Below, piece by piece: positions 24,580 through 36,784 of a stretch of 64,000 bases of DNA. The position numbers were made by a program, and so were the translations under genes. Below the pieces are notes generated by a model, which was not told the origin of the DNA, ran no database searches, and was given only the letters and a program-made list of their open reading frames with translations. Source of the stretch: Trissonchulus latispiculum (Eukaryota; Nematoda; Enoplea; Enoplida; Ironidae); assembly GCA_030248195.1 (NCBI GenBank), contig JASAND010030756.1, positions 1-64,000 of the forward strand. The letters are read 5' to 3'. Position 1 is the stretch's first letter. Every line of letters starts with the position of its first letter.

Positions 24580-25035
24580 CTCTTTCGTAGTTTCCATGTC
24601 CGTGTGTCTGGAATCGCTACTTGAATGACACTACGTACGTAGAACATCGTCAAATCAGTCTGTCCGTGTGATAGTCGTTTTAGTGCTGTGTATAGTTATA
24701 TGATTCCATGACTGTCAAACCGTTCCTATGCTTTTCCTCTTGACAGATAGAAATTCATCATCAATTACTTTTGTATGATAACTGTCTCTGTGATCGGTAT
24801 TGTCATATATAATGGCAGATTACGTTTGTATAATTAGTATAACTTATTCAGATATAAGTTCAGTCAAAGAAGTTTCTGCTTCAACTCAGTCTTCTCTGAT
24901 GTTATATTAGGTTAGTTGGTACATGACCTAAAACACATCCATTGTTCTAACGGTGCGATTATGGATGTCGTAACTTTTAGGGTTCAGAGCTATTCTTTCT
25001 GCTAGCTTTTCTGTACCACCTACGAGTGCTAAACA
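24580..25035. other. MMUT 3' flank
   Basis: About 450 bases between the mutase stop and the next transposon. It presumably holds the 3' UTR; I see no canonical AATAAA close to the stop. No gene is visible. Confidence 0.5.
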
Positions 25036-25631
25036 CAGTGCTCGGACAGTTCCTACTTTTCCTACTTTTTTCCTACTTTTTCGTATGTTCCTATTTTTTT
25101 CCTACTTTAGGTCAAAAATTCCTACTTTTCCCTACTTTTTTCCTGTGAAAGGCGTAATCGGCCAGATTTGATAGAAAATTGTGCAAAATTTGGAAATATA
25201 TAGTCCTAATTTGGAAATAATCAGCAGTCAGTTTTGATATATTCCTTACAATAAGGGAGATAATCAAACATAAAAATTAGTAGCATCAATCCCAATCGAC
25301 TAAGTTTCATCGGTTTTGCCAGTTTCTATGGTAAAATTCAGATTTCGTAAATCTTACGGCAGAGTGCTTTTTGGCTTGGACACGTTAGCTTAGCAAAAAA
25401 GTGGGATCTTATTAAAACTATACGTATCTCCCATGTCCAGATCCCGCATAACTTGACAAAATTAACTGAAATTGGTGTTGGTGTGTTTTCGACCTGTCTG
25501 CGTTCAAACATCGCACAGTTTTCGGTTTCACTAAATTAGATTTTTTCAGATTCGCAGGATCGGTGGAACCGAAAAATTCTAGATTGAGATTGATTTTGCT
25601 GCAAAGTTGAGGTTGTTTTGGGGTTCATAGA

Positions 25632-26050
25632 CATAGGTGAACCAGGCTACACTTTGCCCCCTGTGAGACCCCCCCCACGGAGAGGCCAGACCCCCCACCC
25701 TCCCATACCCGACCTCGACTACTCCCCCCCCCAAGCCGACCTCAGACCCCCCTCCCCCCCTAAAATGGGGTCCAAACAAGAGAACAAATGCTAAATTTTT
25801 GCAAAAATTTTTGCAATTTTTCAAAAATTTTTTGAAAAAATTGTTTAGAAACAGTTAATAACGCTAAGAAATAGGTTTTAAAACGCAATACGAGTGGTTT
25901 TTTATTAGATTTATGTCGAAAATGGTCGATTTTATGTCCAAGAAGGGCCATTTTTATCTGAAAAAAATTTGGGTACAGTTTGGGTACAGTTTTTTTGAAA
26001 ATTTCCGATTTTAGAGACCCCCCCCAAGCCAAACAGGTGGTACACCTATG
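25632..26050. mobile_element. 419-bp CATAGGT-family MITE, perfect 8-bp TSD
   Basis: Left end CATAGGTGAACCAGG; right end, reverse-complemented, CATAGGTGTACCACC. The flanks 25624-25631 and 26051-26058 are both TTCATAGA. The interior is C-run-rich on one side and AAAATTTTT-rich on the other, non-coding. It is inserted into the 3-kb element at 25036-28053. CA..TG ends and 8-bp duplications fit hAT. Confidence 0.9.
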
Positions 26051-27685
26051 TTCATAGAACAGTTGATCAACAAGCTTTTTGTTACCTTTCTATAAGCTAA
26101 GGTCTTATATAAGTTTAGGATGCAAGCTTACATGAGTACACTGTTGTATACGAGCTATCAAAATTTATGATCAGAAAGGGGTTTCAGATTTATGTTCTGG
26201 TACCTCGAAAACTCCTCTACAACTTTAGAGTAAAGTTCGGTTCCCCTTAGTCTCCTCTTGCGAATCCAAAAGTTTAAAACAAGAAAAAATTTTGTTTGTA
26301 TGTACTCTTGTTTGTATTCAGCTTTGTAGAAAACGTGCTCAAACCAAGCTTAAGGTAATTTAGTCAAGTTTTGCGGAATCTGGGCCTGGGCGAATCTTCA
26401 CAAGACCAAATGGTCATAATATTCCACTAAACTCAGGCGGCTGACTTTTTCCTTGGCACAAATTTTGGAGGAGGGCGTTAAGTTTTTCGAAAAGTGCTGA
26501 AGACTAACTAATTTTAGCTGTTGAGCTAAGAATTATATACGCAATGTTTAACCTAATTTTAGGCTTAAAACAGCTAAGGAACATTAAAAAAGACCTAAAC
26601 ATCCGGCGAAGCCGGAAACATTCTTGAAGTTTTACCATCAAAACCCTAGTTTTCTCGGCACGCTTGAGTTCTGGGAGGATGGAGGGCGATTCTGAGGGAA
26701 ATTGTTTCTGTGGACCAACCCTGCAGAAAAAGCCAGTTCGGACCCACGACGCTTCGTAGTTGTCAACACCGAAAGACGTTTTAATAAAAATAGCATTTTT
26801 TGTTGAAAGCTGCATATATAAATCAATGAACTTAGCCGTCCCGTTAAGATATGGAGGTTACTCTCATTCTCGTAGAAAGTAGCAAGTTGCCAAACGGCGT
26901 TTAGGGCTATCGAAACGTTTCTACAACTCTCCAAGTATATATAAGGTTTTACTTTTGTTTTGGAAGGTATAAAATGCCATGCCCAAAATTCGCCCGATAG
27001 CTCAAAATTTGTATCGTAGGGTATATACATATGTAGACTCTCCCGACTTGTATTCAAAATTCCATTCCAGTACTCATCTCTATCGCCCAAACTAGGGATC
27101 ACGACTTCAATCACGACACTTATATACATGTAGCCATGGGGTGAAAAAACCCACCCCCTTCTTGGGGGGGGGGGAACCAACCCGCCTCCTGGGTCATGGG
27201 TTGGAGCTATGAGCTCCAAAACATAGCAGCCGAAAGCGCGACTCTTTCTAACCAATGTGTGGAATATCAAGTCATTTGGTTCACTCCTGCTCATTTTTTG
27301 ACATTTTGAAAATGACACCTACTTTTTGGTCCAACCATCCGAAAATTTGACAAAAGTTTGGACCGATGTAACTTTTGACTGGGTTGGACTAGAAAAGTTT
27401 TGCAAAAATCTGCAATGATGGCAACTCTTCCTCTTTGCACACAGCACAAATTAGACTGATCCGATGCACCGTTAGCCTGGCACATTGCCAAACGTGGCGG
27501 GGAAATCCACCCATTTTTTGATTCATATTAACTAAAAAAAGCTGAATTTTAGGTCAGAGTGTCAGAATCACGCTACGACAATTTTTACGACCTGTGATAG
27601 GTGGGTTTATTTCCCCCCATTTGGTTTTTTCCCATTGGGTTTTCCCCCGCTACTTTTTGCATTATACCGGCCTAACGGTACAACC

Positions 27686-27841
27686 TAGAAAAGTGCAAAC
27701 GGGCTTAAAAGAAAGTTCTGAATACGCCAAGTACGATGGTATATATAGGGTTCTAAGCTAGCCCTTATAACAAAAAAGTTCTAGCCAAAATCCGAAAAAG
27801 TGGGTTCCGAAAAAGTGGGTTTTCCCCCATGGCTATATACG
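27686..27841. repeat. Dispersed repeat, copy 2
   Basis: Partner of 451-600 in the same orientation. It has an internal duplication of the TCCGAAAAAGTGGGTT segment. Located near the right end of the 3-kb transposon. Confidence 0.7.
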
Positions 27842-28053
27842 ATCGTTTTTAAATGCTTCAGGAGTGACGATTGAAGAATTGATTGGGCCGTACGGAAAAT
27901 CTGCATAATGGCGTTCTGTTGAAGGCACATGAAGCCTGAAAATTCCTACTTTTTTATGAAAATTCCTACTTTTTGTTCCTACTTTTTCCTACTTTTTTGA
28001 AAAATTGTTCCTACTTTTTCCTACTTTTCCAAAATCGTCATGTCCGAGGCCTG

Positions 28054-29752
28054 TAAACAGCTAATATATTCATTAATATGTGTTGTTGAGGCTAAAAGTT
28101 ACAAGATTAATACTGTCAGAAGTCAGAGCCTAGTCGAATGAGACAGTAAAATAGATCGCAGTTGCGAGAAGCTCTGACTTTTAGTCCATTCAAATAGTCG
28201 CTACAAATTTTTCCTGTATATCAAAATCGACGATGTTTGGTTTGTAATGTGATATATAGTTATGTAGTCTTGTTTTGTATGTAAATGTGTGACTGTTTAG
28301 AATAGCTATTTATATGTTGAGTAAACTAGTATTGTCTTTCATTAATATACTACTAGCAAAAGTACATAAGAGTATGCTACTAGGCGTACTCTGTGTTTAT
28401 CAGAGCAAAAACTACCTCTGTTCGCTAATGGCTGGCCTACGCTCACTCGCTGAAATGTGCCCGAGTTTTGTGTCTGTTTTGTGCTTTCGAGCATACGGCA
28501 AAGCCGGCGAATTTGCTTGAGTGAGGTTTAATTTGCGGGGCGTCTGCCGTTAGCGTGCAGAGGATGTGTCACGTTAAGCGAAGCCAATTCTAAAGTTGTC
28601 ACTCAGCCAAATTCATTCAAGTACTCCAGTCCAGAAATAAAAAGCTCTTTCTTACTGCTACTTCAGCTTCGTTAAGCTTTCTGTTTTTGAGGAGGGGCTG
28701 GACAAGGGCATTAGCTTTTAAGTCCATCATTTTGTATGTGGAAGGCTAAATTAATTGGCCTGCAAAATGCCGATGACAAATGAGATAATTTTCTGTATCA
28801 GTAGTACATTATATTACGTTCACGTTCTTTCTTGACCTACTTCTAGTTCCAACTTCTAAAGACACTTTCCAGTTATTCTCAGGATAAGCTGGCTGTGATT
28901 GAGTTCCTTATTTCCCACAGTAGCATAAGAAAAGGAGATCTCATTTTCATTAATGTTTTAGAACATTCCATTGAGAAGGTTTTTTTGACAGCTTGTCGAT
29001 AAGGCAGAGGAGCCATCCTGTAAATATTTCAGTAACCTTAATTATGTTAATTATAAAGCCATGAGCTAATTATATGAATACTTTTAGTGACAATGCTCGG
29101 CTTGGGAAATGGCACTACTCGTATCGTAAAAGTTCCTTCCCATTTGAGGGTCTCACTTTCTGCTGTTAGGTAACCAACTCGTTACATTTTGTTGATTTTA
29201 GAAGTAGGATATTTAAAAATGAAGAATCCTGACTTTTCCGAATACCTGAGAATCCGAACCGATCTCGTTAATTAAGCAGTAAAGAATGCTAAAACTTAAT
29301 CTTAGAATGTGCTTAACCAGTAACCAACCACCTGTTATCAGTCAATCACAGTCACGCAGCTAATTTCACCACACGTCAAGAGGTTCTTTCTTGGGTCCTG
29401 AAATGGTTTGCTTTTTACATTATTGCTGCATTTCGCAGACCACTGCTCGTTTATATCAGTTTGAGGTTGCTTGTACGTAGCTTGTATGTAGTTTGATTTA
29501 TCTTGTATCATATAGCTCTTGTTTAGATCATTTCCGATCTTTTAAGCTATTACATTTTAATTTTTGAAATTCTATAAGAGAGAACCAAGGTGGTCCCATG
29601 CATTTGTGTACCTATTTTGACAAAAAGGGGCTTTGAATCGTTGAGCACGAATCTTCAAACAGTTGTGCGTAAGCGTACTGTGTATACGGAATCACCACAG
29701 TTTTTGCAATTCTATTAGTTTATATAAATTTCGGATTAAAACTCCTATTATT
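28054..29752. other. Intergenic, no gene seen
   Basis: AT-rich sequence with no exon-like open frame that I trust. A 68-codon frame at 28314-28520 has a mixed composition and no domain. Confidence 0.5.
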
Positions 29753-30235
29753 TTTTGCAAGTGGCTCACCACTGTTAGGCACGCTAAGCGGCCCGTAGGT
29801 GGTCCTCCCCACAGAGTGCAGTCGCGAGGCGGAGAGAAGTAGATCCCGGAAATAAAACCTGATCCCAGAGTAAGCTCCAGTACGGTTAGTGTAGTCACTG
29901 ACAGTGACAAGGCAACTACACTCGTTTTCCCGAGTGAAATTACCCCCGCATGGCAATAGCAACTAGGTAAAACTGAAAACTGAAAGCCCGTTCGAAAGGC
30001 TAAAGGGAAAAATGCGAGGCTGCAGAAAAAGGCGAAGGCGGAGAGGGAAATCGAGCACTATGAAGGGATAGTAGGAATGCAAGAGGCTCCTCAAGAATGC
30101 AATGCAAAAGTAAAAACTATCAAATCATACTTACCATATGACACACACGACTATTTAACGACACTTTTCCTATGTAAATATATACTGATGCCCCATGTGG
30201 CACAGGGGACCTTTTTCACCCTCCATGCCTATGGA
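29753..30235 (-). repeat. Retroposon copy, inverted relative to 32815-33262
   Basis: The reverse complement of this segment matches 32815-33262 with divergence and some gaps. Shared blocks include the GGGGACCTTTTTCA stretch, the CTTTCGAGCGGGCTTTCAG block, TAGTTGCTATTGCCATGCGGG and the end GGTGGGCCACTTGCAAAA. Its A-rich tail is at the low-coordinate end, so it reads on the minus strand. The copy is old. Confidence 0.8.
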
Positions 30236-32017
30236 CATCGTAATCTTACATAGAACAATAAATTTCTACTTTTCTTCAGAGATTCGGGTGCAAATTAGGT
30301 AAAAAACTCTTCACCTAATTTCACCTCAATCTATGTATATTAGTGTTGTTGCTCTGCTGGTTTTGTGGATCGGCCAGTCGGCCTGTGATATATATCACAA
30401 AGCAGTGTCAATCAGTGTCTCTTAAAAAAGCGCCCACTCACGATCGAAAAAGGCACGGAATAAATTTACGAAGAAATTGTAACTTTCGCAGATAATATTG
30501 ATTGTTAATATTACCGTATACTTCTACTCAGAATATATTAGAGCAAAAGCATGTCAAAATTTAGAGCCGAAGCCTAATCTTTCTTTCTACCATCACCATC
30601 TTTGCATTTATGTTTCTATTTCTTGGGGCCAATAAAACAAACAGTTGCTTAATGGTGTTGGAATGTCAAACGCATTCAAGCTTTTCCCGCTACTTAATCA
30701 AACACTTCAATCAAGCAAACACTTTGTCTGAAACCTATTACTCCTTTCCTTAATGCTTCAGGGGCTTATCAAAAAGCCTAAGGCGATTTCTCAAAATTTA
30801 CACATATATATAGCTCAGTCAGTACATAGATCAAGGGAACCTCAGGAGATTTTTTACAACATTCTTCTAAATACACATTCTTTGTAATTTCTTTCTACTT
30901 TTGTGACGTTTTGTAGTGTATAATAAACATAGTTATACTGTGCCAATTTCTTGCCTTGAATCCGATGCAAACTTCTTTTGCATGTAATTGCTTATTAGCA
31001 GTTAGACAACATAGGTAATTACTCCGCCCTTTACCTTGGGGAAAATATGAACATCATAACAGACATTGATTAACAGTGCGGCACAGAAATTCAATCAAAA
31101 CAAGCACGGTTGACCTTTGACTGAGCTAAGCTAGCATTACATAAAGAAAGCAGGCAGTGTAGATGCGATGCCTAGTGCGACATTTTTCCCAAACTGCTTG
31201 TTCACGTTTTGATCTCTGCCTGAACCACTCGAAACTATATGTATCAGATCCAGGCCTTAGGAGTGGGCCAACAAAATTGATTCCCATCCAACCGCATATC
31301 TATCTGTAACTTTACAAGACAGTGAACATTTTAATATGTGCACACGTCTAATAATTTAATATATCCTCTAGATCTACTTCCATCATGGTACCATGCAACT
31401 CTGGTTAACCGCCTTACTCTAACATCTTACATTAAGTGTGCCAGAATTCAGAACGTAGCTGCAATTCTCGAAATGCTGTCACAGCCGGCGTAAGGCCGGC
31501 CACACGACACACCGACCCCAGTATGAGTTACGCAATCTTAATTTCCAATGTCCTGGGACTCAGTTCTAGAGTTTGATGTTTCATGTTTCACATTCAAGAG
31601 GTGTTTTCAGTCACGTACGTATAGGAGTACACGCGCTGCAGTGCACTCTTAAACCTCAATGCACATCGATGCGTATCAAAGTGTGGTGCAACAAATGGTC
31701 GCGTCAACGCGCACCAGCCCGCCACAATTTTGGGAGGATAGCCTACCTGAAACTAAAACTGAAGTTATTTCAGGCCACCGACTGAAATTGGAACTAGTCT
31801 AAGTAAAGATAGCTAATAGTAAAGAGCTCTGAAGGCAAGAAACTGCAGTTATTTTAAATGAACTGAAACTCCACCCGAAAAATTGAACTGAAACTACTTT
31901 ATATTCGCGACTGAAACTTAAACAGAAACAATTTTCGTTCACCGACTGAAACTAAACGTGTACTTCAAATGCCGACTAAAACTGATCGCCAACTGAAGAA
32001 GTCTAGGTTTCTATTAT
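30236..32017. other. Intergenic with a degenerate ACTGAAACT repeat
   Basis: No gene is seen. From about 31745 to 32000 the word ACTGAAACT and close variants recur at irregular spacing, a decayed simple repeat. The rest is AT-rich. A 70-codon frame at 31573-31785 overlaps this repeat and is probably fortuitous. Confidence 0.5.
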
Positions 32018-33681
32018 CAAGAGTACATAATAACTAAGAGCAAGGCTAGAGAGATCTGATCTGCCACGATGGAGGAAGCTAGCTCAACACAAGATAAGTT
32101 AAACACGTTTTCTGGAATAAAATAAATTTACCAAATTAAGACATTTCTTGGAAGTTCTTTGAAAACCCGGTTTCCTTTAAAACTCTTCTGCGTCTCGTTT
32201 ACCTGATTTCTTGGTTACCAGATTGCAAAGATCCCATTACTAATTTATAGTCGCACACAAAATGACTTAATCACGTCTAAAACTTCATAATCAAACTATT
32301 GGAACTAAGATGCTCTTAACGAATTTTCTTTGCTTTGGGCATGCTCTAGTACATAGAAGGATATATTTGCTGCGACAGTAATTAATCACAAGCTGTTATA
32401 TTTCTTTATAGTAAATTGCATTGGTATCTCTTCAACGGGAAAACCAGGTTTTTCAATTCAAAGGGATTGGCAAGCTTTCTTTGGTCACAGTTTTCTTGCA
32501 CTGGAAGAAGTCCATCAACAAAACATACATAAGTTTCCATGTTGTTTTTGAAACTTGAAGTTATGGAAATACCATTTCTATTATAAATATTGCCACATTA
32601 ACTGAGTCAGCTAAATGCGTTTGGCTGTACTCTTTGAGGAGTACTTATAACCCCGAACTGTACAACATTGTACGAAATAGTTGTACCTAACTACTGTGTC
32701 TTTGTATTCTAAATACTTAGGACCATTCATTTAATGTGTATTTTAATGCTTGTACGTAACAACCTCTCAGGAGTTTAACAGCGTTTAAGGTAGACCGACG
32801 TAGGGTAATTGTTTGACTCAGGGCTTGGGGATGAAAAAGGTCCCCTGGGTCCTGTGTCAAACTAAAGAAAATTTTAAATTATAAACTTTCGTGAGGGGAC
32901 ACCCTCCTAACAGACCGTATGTTTCCTACTTTCCTGTCTTAATCTTAGTGCTCGCCATCCCACCGACTCCATTTCTGCAGTCACATTTTTCCCCCTTTTG
33001 CCTTTCGAGCGGGCTTTCAGTTCAGTTTTTCAGCCTACCTAGTTGCTATTGCCATGCGGGGGGCAGCTGCATTCGGAAAGACGAATGTAGTTGCCTTGGG
33101 AGTGACCGAAATAACCGTACGGTAGCTTGCTCGGGGATCACGTTTTCTGTCCGTGATCTTCTCCTCTCCGTCTCTTGACTGCGGTCTGCGGGGAGGACCA
33201 CTTACGGGCCGCAATGCGGGCCTAATAGTGGTGGGCCACTTGCAAAAAAAAAAAAAAAAAAAACTAAGAGCAAGAGTAGAGTGTGACAAGCGCAGCACTC
33301 TTAGCTATCAAGCGCAGGACATCATCTGCACGATAACGGCCTACCCCCCACAACTGAGTACCTGGTGACCCCCCCCCACAAAACAGACCCTAGTCAGCCA
33401 CCCCCCCCCCCCCCACAAAACAGACTAGTGGATTTCACTAGGGTCTGATTTGTGGGGGGGGGTCATTTCACTAGGGTCTGATTTGTGGGGGGGGGTCCAA
33501 TCCACTAGTGTCTGTTTTGTGGGGGGGGGGGGGGTGGCTGACTAGGGTCTGTTTGGGGGGGGGGGGGGGGTCGCCAGGTACTGTTGTGGGGGGGGGTAGG
33601 CCGTTATCGTGCAGATGATGTCCTGCGCTTAATAGCTAAGAGTGCTGCGCTTGTCACACTCTTAGTTATTATGTACTCTTG
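32018..33681. mobile_element. CAAGAGT-family foldback element with 7-bp TSD, interrupted by a retroposon
   Basis: The left end CAAGAGTACATAATAACTAA and the reverse complement of the right end are identical over this stretch and beyond. CTATTAT directly flanks both sides (32011-32017 and 33682-33688). Inverted arms (about 33278-33430 and 33500-33664) share the TGTGACAAGCGCAGCACTCTTAGCTAT and GATGATGTCCTGCGC segments and enclose opposed C-runs and G-runs with repeated CACTAGGGTCTGATTTGTGGGG units. Removing the retroposon at 32045-33261 and one copy of its duplicated target leaves an element of about 430 bases. Non-coding. It belongs with 59911-60634 and 62443-63060. Confidence 0.88.
32045..33261 (+). 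mobile_element. 1.2-kb retroposon with poly(A) tail and 13-bp TSD
   Basis: AACTAAGAGCAAG occurs at 32032-32044 and again at 33262-33274, directly after a run of 20 A (33244-33263). This is a classic target-primed insertion signature. The 3' 450 bases are repeated at 29753-30235, so it is a dispersed family rather than a unique processed gene. I see no reverse transcriptase; it may be a 5'-truncated LINE or a SINE-like element. It is inserted into the left arm of the foldback element and is therefore younger than it. Confidence 0.85.
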
Positions 33682-34347
33682 CTATTATTGACCGCCCAGT
33701 GGGCCGTGTCATTTTGACATCTGCCTGAGGAAAGACAATTCGGCAGAGGGCAACCGGCTAATGATCTAGGCCAATAGGATCGGTATGCATAATCAAGAAC
33801 ATAAGTGCTGGGCTTATTCTACTAGCTAAAAATTATTCTATTCTAAAAATTAACTTTTTCGTCAAACACAATAAATAGCATCTTTATTTTTGAAATTTGT
33901 GAAAAATATTTGCTCTTCCCCAAAATGCGTCGACCAGTAACTGTACGGTCGGTCAACAATAATGCTAATGGGGGGCTGGACTATTACATTGGATTGCCTA
34001 CCGACAAATTGCTCCCTTGTTGCCGGATTGATTTTCTCCGGCGGGGCGACCTGGCTCGTTTCATTCAAGCTGAGTCCCACACCCAGATTGCTTTACCGGC
34101 CAGTCCGGCGTCACCGGTTTCCTCGTTTTACGCACACAGCTGACAAATAAATGTTTTATAGCTTAAAATCTTAAAGATCAGCAAGAGGAAAAAATGTATG
34201 TGGATTTTGACATGCTGATTTGGCTTTAGCGAAAAAGCATGTACCTAGAGCTGATAACACAACTTGCCTGCTGTCACACTCATTGTACTCTTGCTACTAC
34301 GCATGCTGTACATATTTGCTGTTTAGGTTTATATCGTATGATCTACA
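33682..34347. other. Upstream region of the small peptide gene
   Basis: No gene is recognised. A TGTACTCTTGCTA word near 34275 resembles the end of the CAAGAGT family but has no partner. A splice-acceptor-like TTGCTGTTTAG ends at 34325, shortly before the ATG at 34348. Confidence 0.4.
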
Positions 34348-34563
34348 ATGTCCACGGCCATGCTAATTCGCTGTTTGACTGTTGTGCTTGTATTAAGTGG
34401 CGTTATAACAGTATTAACGGCCACTTCCTACGACGACTTCGAGTATGCACAAAAACGAGCATTTCTAGGCCGTTTCATTGAAGGAAACCCTAAATTTATT
34501 CATCCTGATGTGGCCACGAGGGACAGCCAGATATTTAAAAAATATTTTGGCTATTATGGTTGA
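34348..34563 (+). CDS. Putative small secreted peptide precursor (71 aa)
   Basis: A TGA in the same frame nine bases before the ATG fixes the start. Residues 1-27 look like a signal peptide: MSTAMLIR, then a hydrophobic core CLTVVLVLSGVITVL, then TATS. The mature part has a KR site (after YAQ), a KK site (after DSQIF) and ends YFGYYG-stop. In animal neuropeptide precursors, dibasic sites are cut by prohormone convertases and a C-terminal Gly donates an amide. This would give AFLGRFIEG..DSQIF (26 aa) and YFGYY-amide. I do not recognise the family. The acceptor-like site at 34325 suggests an upstream 5' UTR exon. A chance frame cannot be excluded, but signal peptide, dibasic sites and terminal Gly together are unusual by chance. 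Confidence 0.5.
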   Translation: MSTAMLIRCLTVVLVLSGVITVLTATSYDDFEYAQKRAFLGRFIEGNPKFIHPDVATRDSQIFKKYFGYYG

Positions 34564-34760
34564 TATACTAGGAAGAAGATATAACAATATTGAATTGGAG
34601 AAGATGCACAAACACTTCTGGTTAATAATTAATTAATTAATTAGCCTGAAACAACAACCCTGCACAATTTGCAATATATTTTATTTGCTGTTGGATTAAA
34701 ATTTCTTGATGATTTTGCATAAATATGAATAGAACTAACACGCCGCTCTTGTGCTATCAG

Positions 34761-36177
34761 TAGAGTTGTGCCGTTAAGAAATTTCCCGGGCCGGACCCGG
34801 GCCTGCTGAACCGACCGGGCCGGGCCGAGCCCGGCCCGGAGGCGTATTTAGAAAGTGTACACCGTGGGCGCGCATTGGAAAGTGTACTGCGTGTACGCGC
34901 ACTGAGTTAGAAAATGTACACCGTGGGCGCGCATTGGAAAATGTACTGCGTGTGCGCGCATCGTATTAGAAAATGTACAGCGTGGGCGCGCACTGAAATA
35001 CATATGCGCAGATGATGTATATAAGTGCATTTGACACGGCGAATAATTCCCATAATGTTCCATCAATTTGGGCCATTACAAATGTTGCTAATAGTATAGG
35101 TACAATTAGAAAATTTGAAGTAGTAGTTTCTGAAATATTTCTGAACAGAAACTTGGCTAATTTGTTGTAATTTGATTTCTCAAATTTAGAATGTTATTTT
35201 GAGAATTTTGAAGATTTTGCAAGCAGACATAAAAGTTTTCACGAAGTTTATTTTCTGATTCAGGGCAAGGCAAACTTAAAATTCCGAGCTTTCAGTACTC
35301 TTAGCTAGGGTTATTAATTTACATGTAAAAAATAACTAATTTTTACACCTGTTTTAACAGTGTAAAAAAGTGTAAAGCAGGGTTTTTTGGCTTTCGGATT
35401 TGCGTCAACTATGCGTTCCCCTAATTTAAGTTGCGTCTCGTTAAGAAATTTTGCGTCCAGGTAGAATTAACGTTTTAGCGTTGTTTTTGTGCAAAAAATG
35501 CTTTATTTATGAAAACTTCGACATTTTTTAATGTAACATGATTTAATCGTATGAAAAACTATTTAGAAAATTGATACTACTTAACAGTAATACACGATTA
35601 CAAGATACCTATCGAATATATATAGATGCGTCAAATATACACGATGAAGGGTCTAGGGGCGGAGCCCCCCATAAGTTGAAGACAATTACAGAATAATCCG
35701 TAATGGCAAAATTGAAACAGTGAAAAACTGAAAACATTGAAAGTTTTTACTCTTATAAAACTGAATTTTCTTCTGAAGTAATGTTGCGTCTAGGTTGCGT
35801 CCCGTTAAAATTTCATTACGTCATGATAAAAAACTTTGATATCGCTAAGAGTACTGAACGCTCCGAATTTTGAGTTTGCCTTGCCCTGAATCAGAAAATA
35901 AACTTCGTGAAAACTTCTATCTGCTTGCAAAATCTTCAAAATTCTCAATACCACATTCTAAATTTGAGAAAATTTACAAGAAAATTTACAAATTTTCGAG
36001 TTGAAATTACAACAAATTAGCCAAGTTTCTGTTCAGAAATATTTCATAAACTACTATTTCAAATTTTCTAATTGTACCTATACTATTAGCAACATTTGTA
36101 ATGGCCCATATTGATGGAACATTATGGGAATTATTCGCCGTGTCAAATGCACTTATATACATCATCTGCACATTATG

Positions 36178-36211
<34 letters not shown>

Positions 36212-36776
36212 GTATATATATTATATATATATATTTGTATATATATATATATTATTCGCACTATACATATTTGTATATATATTATTCGCATATGCCATAT
36301 GTATTTCAGTGCGCGCCCACGCTGTACATTTTCTAATACGATGCGCGCACACGCAGTACATTTTCCAATGCGCGCCCACGGTGTACATTTTCTAACTCAG
36401 TGCGCGTACACGCAGTACACTTTCCAATGCGCGCCCACGGTGTACACTTTCTAAATACGCGGCCGGCCCGCGTATTTAGAAAGTGTACACCGTGGGCGCG
36501 GGGCCCGGCGGCCCGGTGTAGGCCCGGTCGGCCCGGCATACAAAAAACTGTGTCAAACAATAGCTAGTGCTATTTATTACAACTTAGACAACTCCTGGAA
36601 GCTTAAATTTGACTTTCTTATGCAGAGAATTTGGAAAAATTATGAAATTTGAACAACAAAAATTTGACCGGGCCTCATCATCGGCCGATCGTTGCTGACC
36701 GGGCCCGGGCCGGGCCTACCGATCCAACAACCGGGCCTGGGCCCGAGGCCCGATTCAAGGCCCGGGCGCAACTCTA
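34761..36776. mobile_element. 2.0-kb hAT-like foldback element, perfect 8-bp TSD
   Basis: Left end TAGAGTTGTGCC; right end reverse-complemented TAGAGTTGCGCC. GCTATCAG flanks both sides (34753-34760 and 36777-36784). Next to each end is a GC-rich GGGCCGGGCCC-type stretch. Inside are inverted arms of about 465-615 bp (34842-35306 and 35844-36460) around a spacer of about 540 bp. The arms carry alternating GTGTACACCGTGGGCGCGCA-like units. The right arm has gained an (AT)n run at 36176-36252 and a short extra copy of the arm start at 36468-36500. No transposase. Confidence 0.92.
36176..36252. repeat. (TA)n microsatellite
   Basis: Alternating TA with occasional TTTG interruptions, inside the right arm of the foldback and absent from the left arm, so it arose after the arms formed. 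Confidence 0.9.
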
Positions 36777-36784
36777 GCTATCAG

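Larger units (their letters stand above)
25036..28053. mobile_element. 3.0-kb non-autonomous DNA transposon with subterminal repeats
   Basis: The left end CAGTGCTCGGACA and the reverse complement of the right end, CAGGCCTCGGACA, match at 11 of 13. TAAACA lies directly outside both ends (25030-25035 and 28054-28059). Just inside each end are many copies of TTCCTACTTTTT (25046-25140 and 27948-28030), which look like transposase-binding subterminal repeats of the hAT type. The interior has no transposase. It contains a nested MITE (25632-26050) and the dispersed repeat at 27686-27841. Open frames on the minus strand near 26500-27320 have no recognisable domain. A 6-bp rather than 8-bp duplication makes the superfamily uncertain. 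Confidence 0.7.

Noticed and set aside
26638..27318. 226-codon minus-strand frame inside the 3-kb transposon
   Set aside because: No transposase motif, G/C-run-derived proline/glycine stretch, unplaceable composition.
33910..34143. 77-codon frame upstream of the peptide gene
   Set aside because: No domain, no start context, overlaps an equally long antisense frame.
36007..36454. Tyr/Ile-rich open frames
   Set aside because: They arise from the TA microsatellite and foldback arms.
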